In this document: positions 11,728-18,407 of the stretch, one piece after another | Numbering within the stretch: position 1 is the stretch's first letter | Layout: each line of letters starts with the position of its first letter | Source: a virus | Reading direction: 5' to 3' (one strand) | Virus record (IMG/VR): IMGVR_UViG_3300010883_000424 | Location: 1-25,078 of that record | Length of the DNA stretch: 25,078 bases | Notes under the pieces: model-generated | The model's input: the letters and a program-made list of their open reading frames with translations, nothing else | The model's database searches: none | What the model was told of the DNA's origin: nothing | Program-made: the position numbers and the translations under genes

Positions 11728-11883
11728 CTATCTCTTTTTAAAGGACTCTTTAATCCTCTTGATAGCATCTTTCGTATCGGGGATAAACATATCTTTGAAT
11801 GCGAAGTAAACTACAGGTACTAGAGTCCCATATACTACAACAATTATTATTACCGTTAATACATCTCCAAGTTGCTGATTCAT
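11728..11883 (-). CDS. 51-aa single-span membrane protein
   Basis: ATG overlaps the preceding stop (ATGA) and AAGGAGA lies 8 bases ahead, a strong start. The product begins MNQQLGDVLTVIIIVVVYGT: one transmembrane helix (about 8-29) followed by a basic amphipathic tail (DTKDAIKRIKESFKKR). Single-span proteins with such tails in early phage operons often target host membrane functions. No family recognised. Confidence 0.65.
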   Translation of the reverse strand: MNQQLGDVLTVIIIVVVYGTLVPVVYFAFKDMFIPDTKDAIKRIKESFKKR

Positions 11884-12149
11884 ACTATTCTCCTTATGTT
11901 AGATACTATTTCTTCAACATTTATTTCATCACAATGCTCTTTGCAATTAGAACATATATCAGAAAAAGATATTAAAGCACCGCAACAATCGCTTTCCTTA
12001 CTCCCCGGATAAGAATCCACCGACTCGTCATCTACCTTGACTTGGTAGGGGAACGCTAGCACTCCGTCACCTTCTGCCTCTAGAAGTACGTCAACTATTT
12101 GGTCTTTTTGAGATTCGTTTTCAACGGTTATTGTTATTATTTTAGACAT
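11880..12149 (-). CDS. Small phage zinc-binding protein (CCGA...CSNCKEHC type)
   Basis: 89 aa, ATG with AAGGAGA upstream, overlapping the end of the 63-aa gene. A beta-strand N-terminus (MSKIITITVENE) is followed by a Cys cluster: C55-C56, C66, C69 and C73 (SDCCGALI, ICSNCKEHC). The spacing suggests a zinc knuckle of a kind I believe recurs in small phage proteins annotated hypothetical. Function unknown. GCTAGC occurs once in its codons. Confidence 0.7.
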   Translation of the reverse strand: MSKIITITVENESQKDQIVDVLLEAEGDGVLAFPYQVKVDDESVDSYPGSKESDCCGALISFSDICSNCKEHCDEINVEEIVSNIRRIV

Positions 12150-12333
12150 TATTATTCTCCTTTTCTTGGATGATAAAGTCTAATACTTCTAGCATTATCA
12201 TCCGTTGGTCTTCATATCCCCTGACATAATAGTCTTGGGTCTTAACTTTTTTAATAAACTCTCTCATTTTCCTTAGATATTTAAGTATATCTTCGTCATA
12301 GTAAAGAGTTTTAGATTCTTTTCCAAAGTACAT
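12142..12333 (-). CDS. Small helical protein, unrecognised
   Basis: 63 aa, ATG with AAGGAGA upstream. Mostly charged helices (YDEDILKYLRKMREFIKKVK; QRMIMLEVLDFIIQEKE). Translationally linked to its neighbours: 8-base overlap at the 3' end and a 10-base gap to the 296-aa gene. No family or motif recognised. Confidence 0.6.
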   Translation of the reverse strand: MYFGKESKTLYYDEDILKYLRKMREFIKKVKTQDYYVRGYEDQRMIMLEVLDFIIQEKENNNV

Positions 12334-12343
12334 ACTGCTCTCC

Positions 12344-13234
12344 TTATTTGTAATGACCCTGTGAGTATTCCATTGTCTCTGCTAGCTTTCGTATTTCCCT
12401 GTCCAAAGTATCTACGGTAGCATCGACACTCTTGGTGTCTTTTTGTTCAACGACATAGAACACATTTGCTCTTTCTTTAGCATCTTCAGACATTTCTTTC
12501 TGATATCCCATACCGTGGTCAAATCCGAAGACACCTCTCTTGATTTGGAACAATAGGTCTCGAAGTATTCCGTTGGTTGCTATCGACATAACCCTCTGCA
12601 AATCCAACACTTCGTGACTTCTCTTTACCGGGAAGAGGACAACAAACTCCCTTACTCCGGGGAGAGAACCTTCATACTGACAACAATAAGTAGCGTGAAT
12701 CTCGACGGCATTCCCCATCCTTGTAAGAATGTCTGCTAGCACCGAAGCCGTAGCCCCTAGTCTTGCAAATTCCATCTCATCGTTGAAGTGAGCAAGGGAG
12801 AAATTGATACCTATTCTCACATTTCTCCTCTTGTTGTCTCTCACCATTTTGTCCCAATAGTCGTCCCTATTGACCATAACCTTGTCGATGTTAAGTTCAT
12901 CTCCATCGTCACTACATCTCCTAACTCTCTTCGATGATAGTCCTTGCCCTAAGTAAGAAGTAATGTCGAGTTGTTGTTCTACTTCTTCTCGATATTTTTC
13001 AAAGAAGTCCCTTACTTTCTTACTGCTCTTGCCGATAGTAAGATTCTCGACAAGTTGCTCCCTTGTCTTAACCGACCCATAAGTCCAATCCTTGTCGGTT
13101 ATTTTGAAGACATCGTTAGTCAGACAAGCCTCGATATAGTCTTCTGCTGAATCAAATTCAAGACAGACGATTTCCTTCTCGGCACTATAGTCATATGATA
13201 CATCGTTCTTTTCTGATAGAATATAATCAGACAT
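12344..13234 (-). CDS. Degenerate vWA-like partner of the MoxR ATPase
   Basis: 296 aa, ATG with GAGGAG 7 bases upstream, 14 bases after the AAA+ gene. Residues about 139-185 (VRIGINFS, then FARLGATASVLADILTRMG and AVEIHATY) follow the first beta strand, first helix and second strand of a von Willebrand A domain. However, the metal-binding DxSxS is replaced by NFSLA, so the MIDAS is probably lost. This region also recalls phage proteins grouped as DUF7192. MoxR-type ATPases nearly always sit beside vWA proteins, as CobS does with CobT. The pair is expected to form a metal-chelatase or chaperone-like complex. Fold inferred from pattern, not alignment. Confidence 0.6.
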   Translation of the reverse strand: MSDYILSEKNDVSYDYSAEKEIVCLEFDSAEDYIEACLTNDVFKITDKDWTYGSVKTREQLVENLTIGKSSKKVRDFFEKYREEVEQQLDITSYLGQGLSSKRVRRCSDDGDELNIDKVMVNRDDYWDKMVRDNKRRNVRIGINFSLAHFNDEMEFARLGATASVLADILTRMGNAVEIHATYCCQYEGSLPGVREFVVLFPVKRSHEVLDLQRVMSIATNGILRDLLFQIKRGVFGFDHGMGYQKEMSEDAKERANVFYVVEQKDTKSVDATVDTLDREIRKLAETMEYSQGHYK

Positions 13235-13248
13235 ATTTTACTCCTCGA

Positions 13249-14568
13249 TTAAAGTGTTATTGGTTGATTGACATTGACACCATCTAAGCTAGATACTCTC
13301 GGTTCTGCTCTCTTGTAGTTGGTGGGAAACTTCTCCATCATCTCTTCAAGATTGATTTTCGATTTCTCTTCGTCTGTCCATTGAGCCGTCAAGTCAGCTA
13401 ATGCGTAGAAGATGCTAGCTTTTGATAAGCCGCCCTCTATCTTCTTGCCCTTTCCTAGTGTCATCGGAGTTACCGATTTTTCTGCCACTACACCATTGAC
13501 GGCTTGGTGAATCATTTTTGCCGAAGTGGAAAAAGCACGGGTAGAGATGTTGTATCTTAGCTTTTGGTCTCTAATCCGAGTCCTTAGTTCGAAGAGAGCA
13601 TCTGCTAGCTCTTTATATTCCCCGACTATAGCTTTCTCGATTTCATTGTCGTAATCTATCGATATTACTGCTCCGGTGAATCTATCAAGAGTTGCCATAT
13701 CTTGTTGGTTCCTTCCAACGTATTGGTGACTATTTCCATACCCTGTGCTATTATCGATGGCAATAAACGAGAAGTCATCGTGACGAAATCGATACGGATT
13801 CTCTGGGTCATTTGGAGTGAACATCAATCCTTGACCATCTAGCATAGAGTTATGAATGAGAGACATATTGGGGTCAAATCCATTGAACTCGTCGGCTACA
13901 ATAAAGCCACCTTCCGAGAATGGTTTGACATATTGACCCTCAATATACCGACCATCAAATGTCGATTTCCCTAATAGTTGAGCCTCACTAACTCCGGCAG
14001 TACCGACGGCATAAGTATATTTAAACTTATCATCTTCGTCCCAATCTTTAGCCTTGGCAATTACCTTAAATAGCATCTCGGCTATTGTCGATTTCCCTGT
14101 TCCTCTTTCACCGACCATAAAAAGCTTGCCGTGAGTTATCAGTTTATCGAGACAATCTTGGTATTGAAAGTGGATTAAATCTCCATCGACTTGGTCAAAA
14201 ATTACCTTATCCTTGACGGTGATTTGGACAGGTCTCGTTACTTCCTCGACTCTCTCCTCAATCATCTCCTCGATTTTCTTCCCATACTTGTCCTCCATCT
14301 TCTCGAGAACCTTTTCCGACGAGTAGTCTCCAATCACTTTCTCCATATCCGACAGACTTTTCTGCCCTGTAGTACCGTTGTTGTCCGACGATGAACTATT
14401 CCCACTACTTTGGTCGGAAGTATCTTTACCGTCGTTACTTGGTGGATTCCAACTTCCGTCTAGAAAGCCGTCTAATTCGTGTCTTCTAGCAAAAGCCGTC
14501 CAACTTGAACTGACACCGTCAGCTTCACATTTTCTTCTAGCGGATTTTCTCATTTCTGAAACATTCAT
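13249..14568 (-). CDS. MoxR/CobS-type AAA+ ATPase
   Basis: 439 aa from ATG 14568, chosen for the strong AAGGAGA 6 bases ahead; an upstream in-frame ATG (14673) has no site and lies in a hairpin. An N-terminal helical segment (1-38) with SSWTAFARRHELDGFL resembles phage CobS N-termini. An acidic/serine linker (45-70) leads to the AAA+ module: Walker A GERGTGKST (153-161), the long MoxR-type insertion around 195-220, Walker B GFIVADEF (221-228), sensor-1 N273 and arginine finger in LDRF (R296). ATP-dependent remodelling with the neighbouring vWA-like protein is the expected role; the substrate is unknown. Confidence 0.8.
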   Translation of the reverse strand: MNVSEMRKSARRKCEADGVSSSWTAFARRHELDGFLDGSWNPPSNDGKDTSDQSSGNSSSSDNNGTTGQKSLSDMEKVIGDYSSEKVLEKMEDKYGKKIEEMIEERVEEVTRPVQITVKDKVIFDQVDGDLIHFQYQDCLDKLITHGKLFMVGERGTGKSTIAEMLFKVIAKAKDWDEDDKFKYTYAVGTAGVSEAQLLGKSTFDGRYIEGQYVKPFSEGGFIVADEFNGFDPNMSLIHNSMLDGQGLMFTPNDPENPYRFRHDDFSFIAIDNSTGYGNSHQYVGRNQQDMATLDRFTGAVISIDYDNEIEKAIVGEYKELADALFELRTRIRDQKLRYNISTRAFSTSAKMIHQAVNGVVAEKSVTPMTLGKGKKIEGGLSKASIFYALADLTAQWTDEEKSKINLEEMMEKFPTNYKRAEPRVSSLDGVNVNQPITL

Positions 14569-14579
14569 TTTGTTCTCCT

Positions 14580-14706
14580 TGCCTCTCTCGGCAGTTTTGG
14601 TTTTTGGCTCAAATTCCGAGCCGTTAGTATTTCTATAAATGATAGCATCTTCAGTTCCTTCAGATGCTATCATTTATAAATACAAAGCCGTCAGTTCTTC
14701 CGACGG
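14580..14706 (-). promoter_or_regulatory. Leader of four hairpins, three exposing GGA
   Basis: In minus-strand RNA, between the stop at 14719 and the ATPase ATG, four stems follow one another: CCGTC/GACGG (14688-14706, loop GGAAGAACT); a perfect 17-bp stem (14634-14650 with 14662-14678, loop GAAGGAACTGA); GGCTC/GAGCC (14606-14622, loop GGAATTT); and TGCC/GGCA (14580-14593) just before the Shine-Dalgarno. The first three loops contain GGA, and the first two share a near-identical loop (GAAG-(G)-AACT). This resembles CsrA/RsmA-type targets. A 27-codon ORF (14565-14648) with its own GAAGGA in the second loop overlaps the ATPase start. Confidence 0.5.
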
Positions 14707-14718
14707 TTCTGCTTCTCA

Positions 14719-15081
14719 CTACTCGATAGTTAGCATCTCGTCGATAAACTCGTCGGTTATCAATGCTAGTCTAGACTTCGTAAAGAGTCCAACTATCGTT
14801 TTTTGAGCATAACCATAAGAGCAGTCAAACTCTGTTGCTAAAAGACTTGTATATCGAGAGATTACAAAACTTCTCCGCTGTCTATCGGTAGCTTTTTTCA
14901 TCTTCAAGACATTGTGACGGTCTAATCCATCCCAATCTCCATTTATAAAGTGAGTCCATAGTGAATATCCATAATCACTCATCGTTCCGACGGTGATGAC
15001 TTCATTCCTTCCCGAATGGAACATCCCAATTTGCTGCTTATTGACGAGAAGCACTTTTTTCATCTTGTCTTTTATGTTCAT
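14719..15081 (-). CDS. Unrecognised 120-aa protein
   Basis: ATG overlaps the previous stop (ATGA), with GGGAGAG upstream. The product has a basic N-terminus (MNIKDKMKKVLLVNKQ), a Ser/Gly/Tyr-rich middle (TVGTMSDYGYSLWTHFING) and a helical C-terminal half with basic residues (KKATDRQRRSF). There is no recognised domain. Codons are biased to C/G endings, as in its minus-strand neighbours, compatible with strong early expression. Confidence 0.65.
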   Translation of the reverse strand: MNIKDKMKKVLLVNKQQIGMFHSGRNEVITVGTMSDYGYSLWTHFINGDWDGLDRHNVLKMKKATDRQRRSFVISRYTSLLATEFDCSYGYAQKTIVGLFTKSRLALITDEFIDEMLTIE

Positions 15082-15596
15082 TTTACTCTCCCTGTTACTA
15101 TCGTTGTTGGTTGTTTGATTAACTTTCTCATATCTTCTAACTCACCGAAGACATTTTTATTGTAATTCATCACGAAGAAGAAAGCATCAACTCCATAAGT
15201 GAGATGAATCTCTCTCGGTAAACTAGCATCAATATTGCCTAGTTCTTCCTTCGTGTAGACTTGTTTCATCAAGGCTCCCTTGGTAATACCGTCGGGGATT
15301 AATTCATCGATTAACTCTTTCTCGTCGAGAAAGTCTCCATAGTCGTAACCTTGATTTCCCCGACCCTTGCTTACTTCGTCTTCTAGATGGTGCTTAATCA
15401 GAGAACCTAACTCTTTGACTAAGTCATCTAAGTCTCCTAACAAGATTCTCACTCCAAAATTGTTTGGAAAACCGTGATGTTTATTGTCACCACATTGACA
15501 AGCAGTTTTACTAGGATTATCTTCGTGCTTCTTAAAAGCATTTAATATGCCTTCTATTTCCCCTGTTAATTCGAGGATTCTGTCGATTGTGTTCAT
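15078..15596 (-). CDS. Unrecognised 172-aa protein
   Basis: ATG 15596 chosen, with GGAGAGT 5 bases ahead; a TTG four codons upstream lies inside that site. The product is helical with an N-terminal leucine pattern (DRILELTGEIEGILNAFKK), a His/Cys-containing stretch (CQCGDNKHHGF, about 33-43), and a second acidic helix region (LLGDLDDLVKELGSLIKHH). C-x-C plus HH could bind a metal. No family recognised. The hairpin at 15614-15641 stands just upstream of its ribosome binding site. Confidence 0.65.
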   Translation of the reverse strand: MNTIDRILELTGEIEGILNAFKKHEDNPSKTACQCGDNKHHGFPNNFGVRILLGDLDDLVKELGSLIKHHLEDEVSKGRGNQGYDYGDFLDEKELIDELIPDGITKGALMKQVYTKEELGNIDASLPREIHLTYGVDAFFFVMNYNKNVFGELEDMRKLIKQPTTIVTGRVK

Positions 15597-15613
15597 TTTA
15601 CTCTCCAAGCTGT

Positions 15614-15641
15614 GACGGTGCTAGAACATTCTAACACCGTC
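15614..15641 (-). promoter_or_regulatory. Intergenic hairpin with TGCTAG core
   Basis: GACGGTGTTAGAA and TTCTAGCACCGTC (minus strand) form a 13-bp stem with one U-G pair that would be an A-C mismatch in plus RNA; the apex is very tight. It ends 17 bases before the ATG at 15596 and just ahead of its Shine-Dalgarno. It shares the TTCTAGCACC arm with the hairpin at 16174-16199. Likely an mRNA processing or stabilising element. Confidence 0.55.
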
Positions 15642-15650
15642 GGTTTTAGG

Positions 15651-16076
15651 TTATAATATCATCTCAAGAAGTACATCTTCGGTTTGATTTTCCTTGTACA
15701 CCAAGACCATCCAAGATGGTTGAGGTGATTCTCCTTCCTTGACGATGAAGTAGTCGGAATTTTTAATCCATTCCAGTTCTCCAGTCCCACCGAGATGCTC
15801 TTCGCATTCTTTCCAAGACCATTCTCCCATTTCGAGATTTTTGTCCCAATCGAGTCTATTCTCGTCGATATAGGCTTCCCATAAGAGATGCTCTTTCATC
15901 ACGGAGAACCAAGACTCGTCGTTGAGTCTATAGTCGGGGTGAATAGTGCATCTTTGGATTTTTCTCTCTTCTGCCGACGGTGGAAGAGCTAATTTCTCTT
16001 TGTATCTGTCAAAGTATGCCTTGAAATGCTCTAGCTTCTCGACGACTCTCTCGACGAGTTGTTTCTTATGTTTCAT
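15651..16076 (-). CDS. Unrecognised acidic 141-aa protein
   Basis: ATG with AGAGAGAGT 5 bases ahead. The N-terminal helix is charged (KQLVERVVEKLEHFKAYFDR). The middle is acidic and Trp-rich (LWEAYIDENRLDWDK, MGEWSWKECEEHLGG, ELEWIKNSDYFIV). Net negative charge and many Trp suggest protein-protein contacts; a DNA-mimic is possible but unsupported. No family recognised. Strong use of GTC, GAG and AAG codons. Confidence 0.65.
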   Translation of the reverse strand: MKHKKQLVERVVEKLEHFKAYFDRYKEKLALPPSAEERKIQRCTIHPDYRLNDESWFSVMKEHLLWEAYIDENRLDWDKNLEMGEWSWKECEEHLGGTGELEWIKNSDYFIVKEGESPQPSWMVLVYKENQTEDVLLEMIL

Positions 16077-16090
16077 TTTACTCTCTCTTT

Positions 16091-16199
16091 ACCGTCACTA
16101 AAGACGGTGGTTTTTCGTTAGTTGGTCTGTCTTCTTCAGGACGAGTAGACCAGTTCTCGTCGATACTGCTCTGGCGATGCTAGAACAATCTAGCACCGC
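16091..16199 (-). promoter_or_regulatory. Non-coding gap with two or more hairpins
   Basis: Within the 140-base gap between genes, minus-strand RNA can form ACCGTC-TTTAGT-GACGGT (16091-16108), ending 14 bases before the ATG at 16076. It can also form GCGGTGCTAGA-TTGT-TCTAGCATCGC (16174-16199), 11 bp with one G-U. A third stem, GACGAG/CTCGTC, can form between them. The second repeats the TCTAGCA core of 15614-15641. No ORF is supported here. Confidence 0.5.
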
Positions 16200-16216
16200 T
16201 TCGAATAGTATTTCGA

Positions 16217-16426
16217 CTATACTCTCTCGACAAATTTGCCATTTCGGTTCAGATAACCGTCACGTTTCTGACAATCTCCCGAGAGGTGACCGACGTTACC
16301 ACCGACGAGTAAATCGTCGCTGATATTGATACACTTCAGCTTCAAGATTCCAATTTCAATCTCGTCGGCATTGTTACTATTCAGATATGCGTTATATACT
16401 GCGTTCAATCGTTCGTTTTTGCTCAT
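16217..16426 (-). CDS. Small protein, unrecognised
   Basis: 69 aa, ATG with GAGAGAGAGT ahead. An N-terminal helix (NERLNAVYNAYLNSNNADE) is followed by beta-like segments (IEIGILKLKCINIS, LLVGGNVGHLSGDCQKRDGY). Two cysteines and one histidine are too few to call a zinc site. Second gene downstream of the divergent promoter region, so expected to be early and strongly expressed. No family recognised. Confidence 0.6.
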   Translation of the reverse strand: MSKNERLNAVYNAYLNSNNADEIEIGILKLKCINISDDLLVGGNVGHLSGDCQKRDGYLNRNGKFVERV

Positions 16427-16519
16427 TTTGTACTCTCTCTCTTTTTGTTGTTTTGTCGTCGATAAAACCTAGTGTTCTATCTTCGTTTTCTTATTCTAAT
16501 TCTTGTTCTCTTTCTCTTT

Positions 16520-16605
16520 CCATATCACTAGCGATGCTATAGCGACGTTATAGATATGCTAGAACACCGCTTAGTGCTATGGTGTATTAACTCGTCGGTT
16601 AATAC
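16520..16605 (-). promoter_or_regulatory. Tandem hairpins after the first minus-strand gene
   Basis: Immediately after the TAA of the 126-aa gene, minus RNA forms GTATTAAC-CGACGA-GTTAATAC (16584-16605), a perfect 8-bp stem. Directly next to it is a long hairpin (16520-16582): CCATA/TATGG, CACTA/TAGTG, GCGGTGTT/AGCATCGC with G-U and U-G pairs, and TAGC/GCTA. The middle arm repeats the GCGGTG...GCATCGC core of 16174-16199. There is no U-run, so processing or 3' protection is likelier than termination. The rest of 16427-16519 is purine-rich without a gene. Confidence 0.5.
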
Positions 16606-16608
16606 TAC

Positions 16609-16989
16609 TTATCCACGAGAAGTGGACTTCGTATCCGCTAGAATCGTCAAGTCTCTTGCGAAAGTATCAGCAATCTCTTCAGGTGAGAGAAGCTTATATT
16701 CATCGAATCTTGCGAAGTGAGAAGGTTCGATATCTTCAGCAATCTCCGAGAAGCGGTCATCCTTGCCATCCGCCACTTTCTCGACGATAAAGTCCATATC
16801 GTGATGTTGTCCTGTTCTCTCTGCGTAGTCTTCGAAGAATAACTGTCTTTCTTCGTCGTTCATATTCGTTACTTCGTGACGGTTTTGAGTGGTCACGACT
16901 GCAACGTCCTTAGTCACCGTGTCTGTGGTGATAGCAAGGTCGATTATGTCGATTGTGTCCTGTGTGTCGAACATATTGATTGTTTTCAT
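16609..16989 (-). CDS. First minus-operon gene, unrecognised acidic protein
   Basis: 126 aa, ATG with AGAGAGAGT 5 bases ahead. Acidic throughout, with Thr/Asp-rich N-terminal strands (DTQDTIDIIDLAITTDTVTK) and helical C-terminal segments (FSEIAEDIEPSHFARF, SPEEIADTFARDLTIL). No family recognised. As the promoter-proximal gene of the leftward operon it is the best candidate for an immediate-early host-modifying protein. Codon use is distinctive: seven of its eight Phe codons are TTC and six of ten Ile codons are ATC, unlike the AT-ending codons of the late genes. Confidence 0.65.
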   Translation of the reverse strand: MKTINMFDTQDTIDIIDLAITTDTVTKDVAVVTTQNRHEVTNMNDEERQLFFEDYAERTGQHHDMDFIVEKVADGKDDRFSEIAEDIEPSHFARFDEYKLLSPEEIADTFARDLTILADTKSTSRG

Positions 16990-17307
16990 TTGATACTCTC
17001 TCTTTAGTTATGGTTCTGTTGGTTAGTGTAGTGTGAGGGGAGCAACGTCAGAACCTTATATATTGCTCTCCGGTGACGGCACAACTTAGCACAGGAGACC
17101 AAGTTCGCAAGGGATATAATAAAAATGGGCTGTTCTCACGTCGATAAATAAGGTTGGCGCAACGGAAAAAAACAATGTCAACTCAACGAAAACACCGACG
17201 ATGAACCGAATGCGTTGGGGGGGCGGTCCTATATCGATACCCCAACGCAGAAATTGCTAGTAATTTTCAGGTTTAAACCCGTATATTCAGCAAAAGAGAG
17301 GTATTAT
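16990..17307. promoter_or_regulatory. Divergent control region between early-left and late-right operons
   Basis: 318 bases without a gene. A plus-strand -10 TATAAT (17115-17120) overlaps a minus-strand -10 TATTAT (17116-17121). The minus -35 is TCGACG (17139-17144) at 17 bases; the plus -35 position (17092-17097) has only CAGGAG, so that promoter would need an activator. The leftward leader contains GGTTCTG/CAGAACC (17012-17018, 17049-17055). The rightward leader contains the perfect 10-bp inverted repeat TGCGTTGGGG/CCCCAACGCA (17211-17220, 17240-17249) with a G-rich loop. Promoter calls are consensus-based inference. Confidence 0.45.
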
Positions 17308-17469
17308 ATGTCTGAACAATTAAAATTCTTTTATTTAAGTATTCTGGAACAGCAAAACTTCCCCGGATGGGAACTTTACGTTTTTTTCACTACATCGCTT
17401 TTAGTTAGTATTATTTTTAGATTAAATAGAATCGAGAGGAATCAAGATGGCAAAGATACTCAAGAATAA
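17308..17469 (+). CDS. 53-aa single-span membrane protein
   Basis: ATG 17308 chosen because AGAGAGG sits 7 bases upstream; the frame is open further upstream but runs through the inverted repeat without a site. The product begins MSEQLKFFYLSILEQQNFPG, then a transmembrane helix (about 21-40, containing LYVFFTTSLLVSIIF) and a charged tail (RLNRIERNQDGKDTQE). First gene of the late operon, overlapping the terminase small subunit by 23 bases. Function unknown. Confidence 0.6.
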   Translation: MSEQLKFFYLSILEQQNFPGWELYVFFTTSLLVSIIFRLNRIERNQDGKDTQE

Positions 17470-18196
17470 AAAAGGAGAAGACTTCTATGTATATAGTGCA
17501 GAAGAGGCTGACAAGATGGGTATATTATACAGGTCGGACGATTGGCGCAAAGCTGAAATCGATGACCACATTCTCACAACAGACAAGATGGTTATTAAGG
17601 TCCTTGGTAGAGATATTGAAAAACCTCTGCACGCTCGCAAAGGAACTGTTTATCTTATTACTGGTTTTGGGAGGCATCCTATTTCTAAGAATAGTATATT
17701 CTCTGGATTCGTTAATGCTAAAAAGGAAAGAGTAGATGTCAGACAGACATTCAAGCAAAAAATATTCGCTGATTATCTCGTTACATACGGTAACAGCAAC
17801 GAAATGGGTATGTGGGATGCAGACTCAATCATTAACGCATACCAAGCTGTCTATCAAGACAACCATTCCACGAACAGCCTTAAACGTGGCTTACATATAT
17901 TAAAGAAAGAACACATAAAAAAACACATAGCAATCAAAATGAATATAAGACCAACATTATTAGATAACCAGATAGACGATGATTATATTGTACAGGGATA
18001 TAAAACCCTGCTGGAAGGCGCAGACGTTCCGCCTGCGACAAAGTTAAATACATTAAATAGACTCTCAGCACTCCTAGGTCACGATGATAAAGACAGGACA
18101 GAAACAACGGAACAAGTAGTGATGATTAGTGATGGTGAGTTGAAGAAACTAGCGGGTTATCGTAAAAAAATTGCCGAAACAACAAGTATTAGTTAA
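17447..18196 (+). CDS. Terminase small subunit-like protein
   Basis: 249 aa, ATG with GAGAGGAA about 6 bases upstream. The middle (about 98-160) is helical and HTH-like (QTFKQKIFADYLV, DADSIINAYQAVY, NSLKRGLHILKKEHIKKHI). It is followed by a helical oligomerisation-type stretch with TKLNTLNRLSALLG and a basic end. Position two genes before TerL, size and helical DNA-binding character fit TerS, which recognises the packaging site. Sequence identity to a named TerS family was not apparent, so the call leans on context. Overlaps the next gene by 26 bases. Confidence 0.6.
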   Translation: MAKILKNKKGEDFYVYSAEEADKMGILYRSDDWRKAEIDDHILTTDKMVIKVLGRDIEKPLHARKGTVYLITGFGRHPISKNSIFSGFVNAKKERVDVRQTFKQKIFADYLVTYGNSNEMGMWDADSIINAYQAVYQDNHSTNSLKRGLHILKKEHIKKHIAIKMNIRPTLLDNQIDDDYIVQGYKTLLEGADVPPATKLNTLNRLSALLGHDDKDRTETTEQVVMISDGELKKLAGYRKKIAETTSIS

Positions 18197-18407
18197 GAAA
18201 ACTACCAATACGGATTTCCATACCTATGAGATAGTCCATACGGCAGATATAGATGAAAAAAAGCTAGCTACGTTGGTCCTAAACGACAAGGAGTACCAAG
18301 TTGACGGGACAGTAGCAAAGATGTTTATTACTATGTGCGACGAGATAGACATTTATTACAGCCTATTTAATGAATTAAAAGACAAGAGTGGTTATGGAGA
18401 ATCTTGA
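18171..18407 (+). CDS. Small protein between terminase subunits, unrecognised
   Basis: 78 aa from a TTG start inside the end of the TerS-like gene; no upstream ATG exists in frame and the ribosome binding site is weak, so coupling is assumed. The product has beta-like segments (PKQQVLVKKTTNTDFHTYEI, KLATLVLNDKEYQVDG) and a C-terminal helix (MCDEIDIYYSLFNELKDK). It overlaps the TerL start by 14 bases. It may be an accessory packaging protein; no family recognised. Confidence 0.55.
   Translation: MPKQQVLVKKTTNTDFHTYEIVHTADIDEKKLATLVLNDKEYQVDGTVAKMFITMCDEIDIYYSLFNELKDKSGYGES

Noticed and set aside
14569-14673. N-terminal extension of the AAA+ ATPase from ATG 14673
   Set aside because: No Shine-Dalgarno before it and its start lies in a 17-bp hairpin, while ATG 14568 has a strong AAGGAGA. 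The extension cannot be fully excluded.
16500-16530. Ten-codon Glu/Arg-rich ORF on the minus strand between early genes
   Set aside because: Too short and purine-biased sequence yields such codons by chance.
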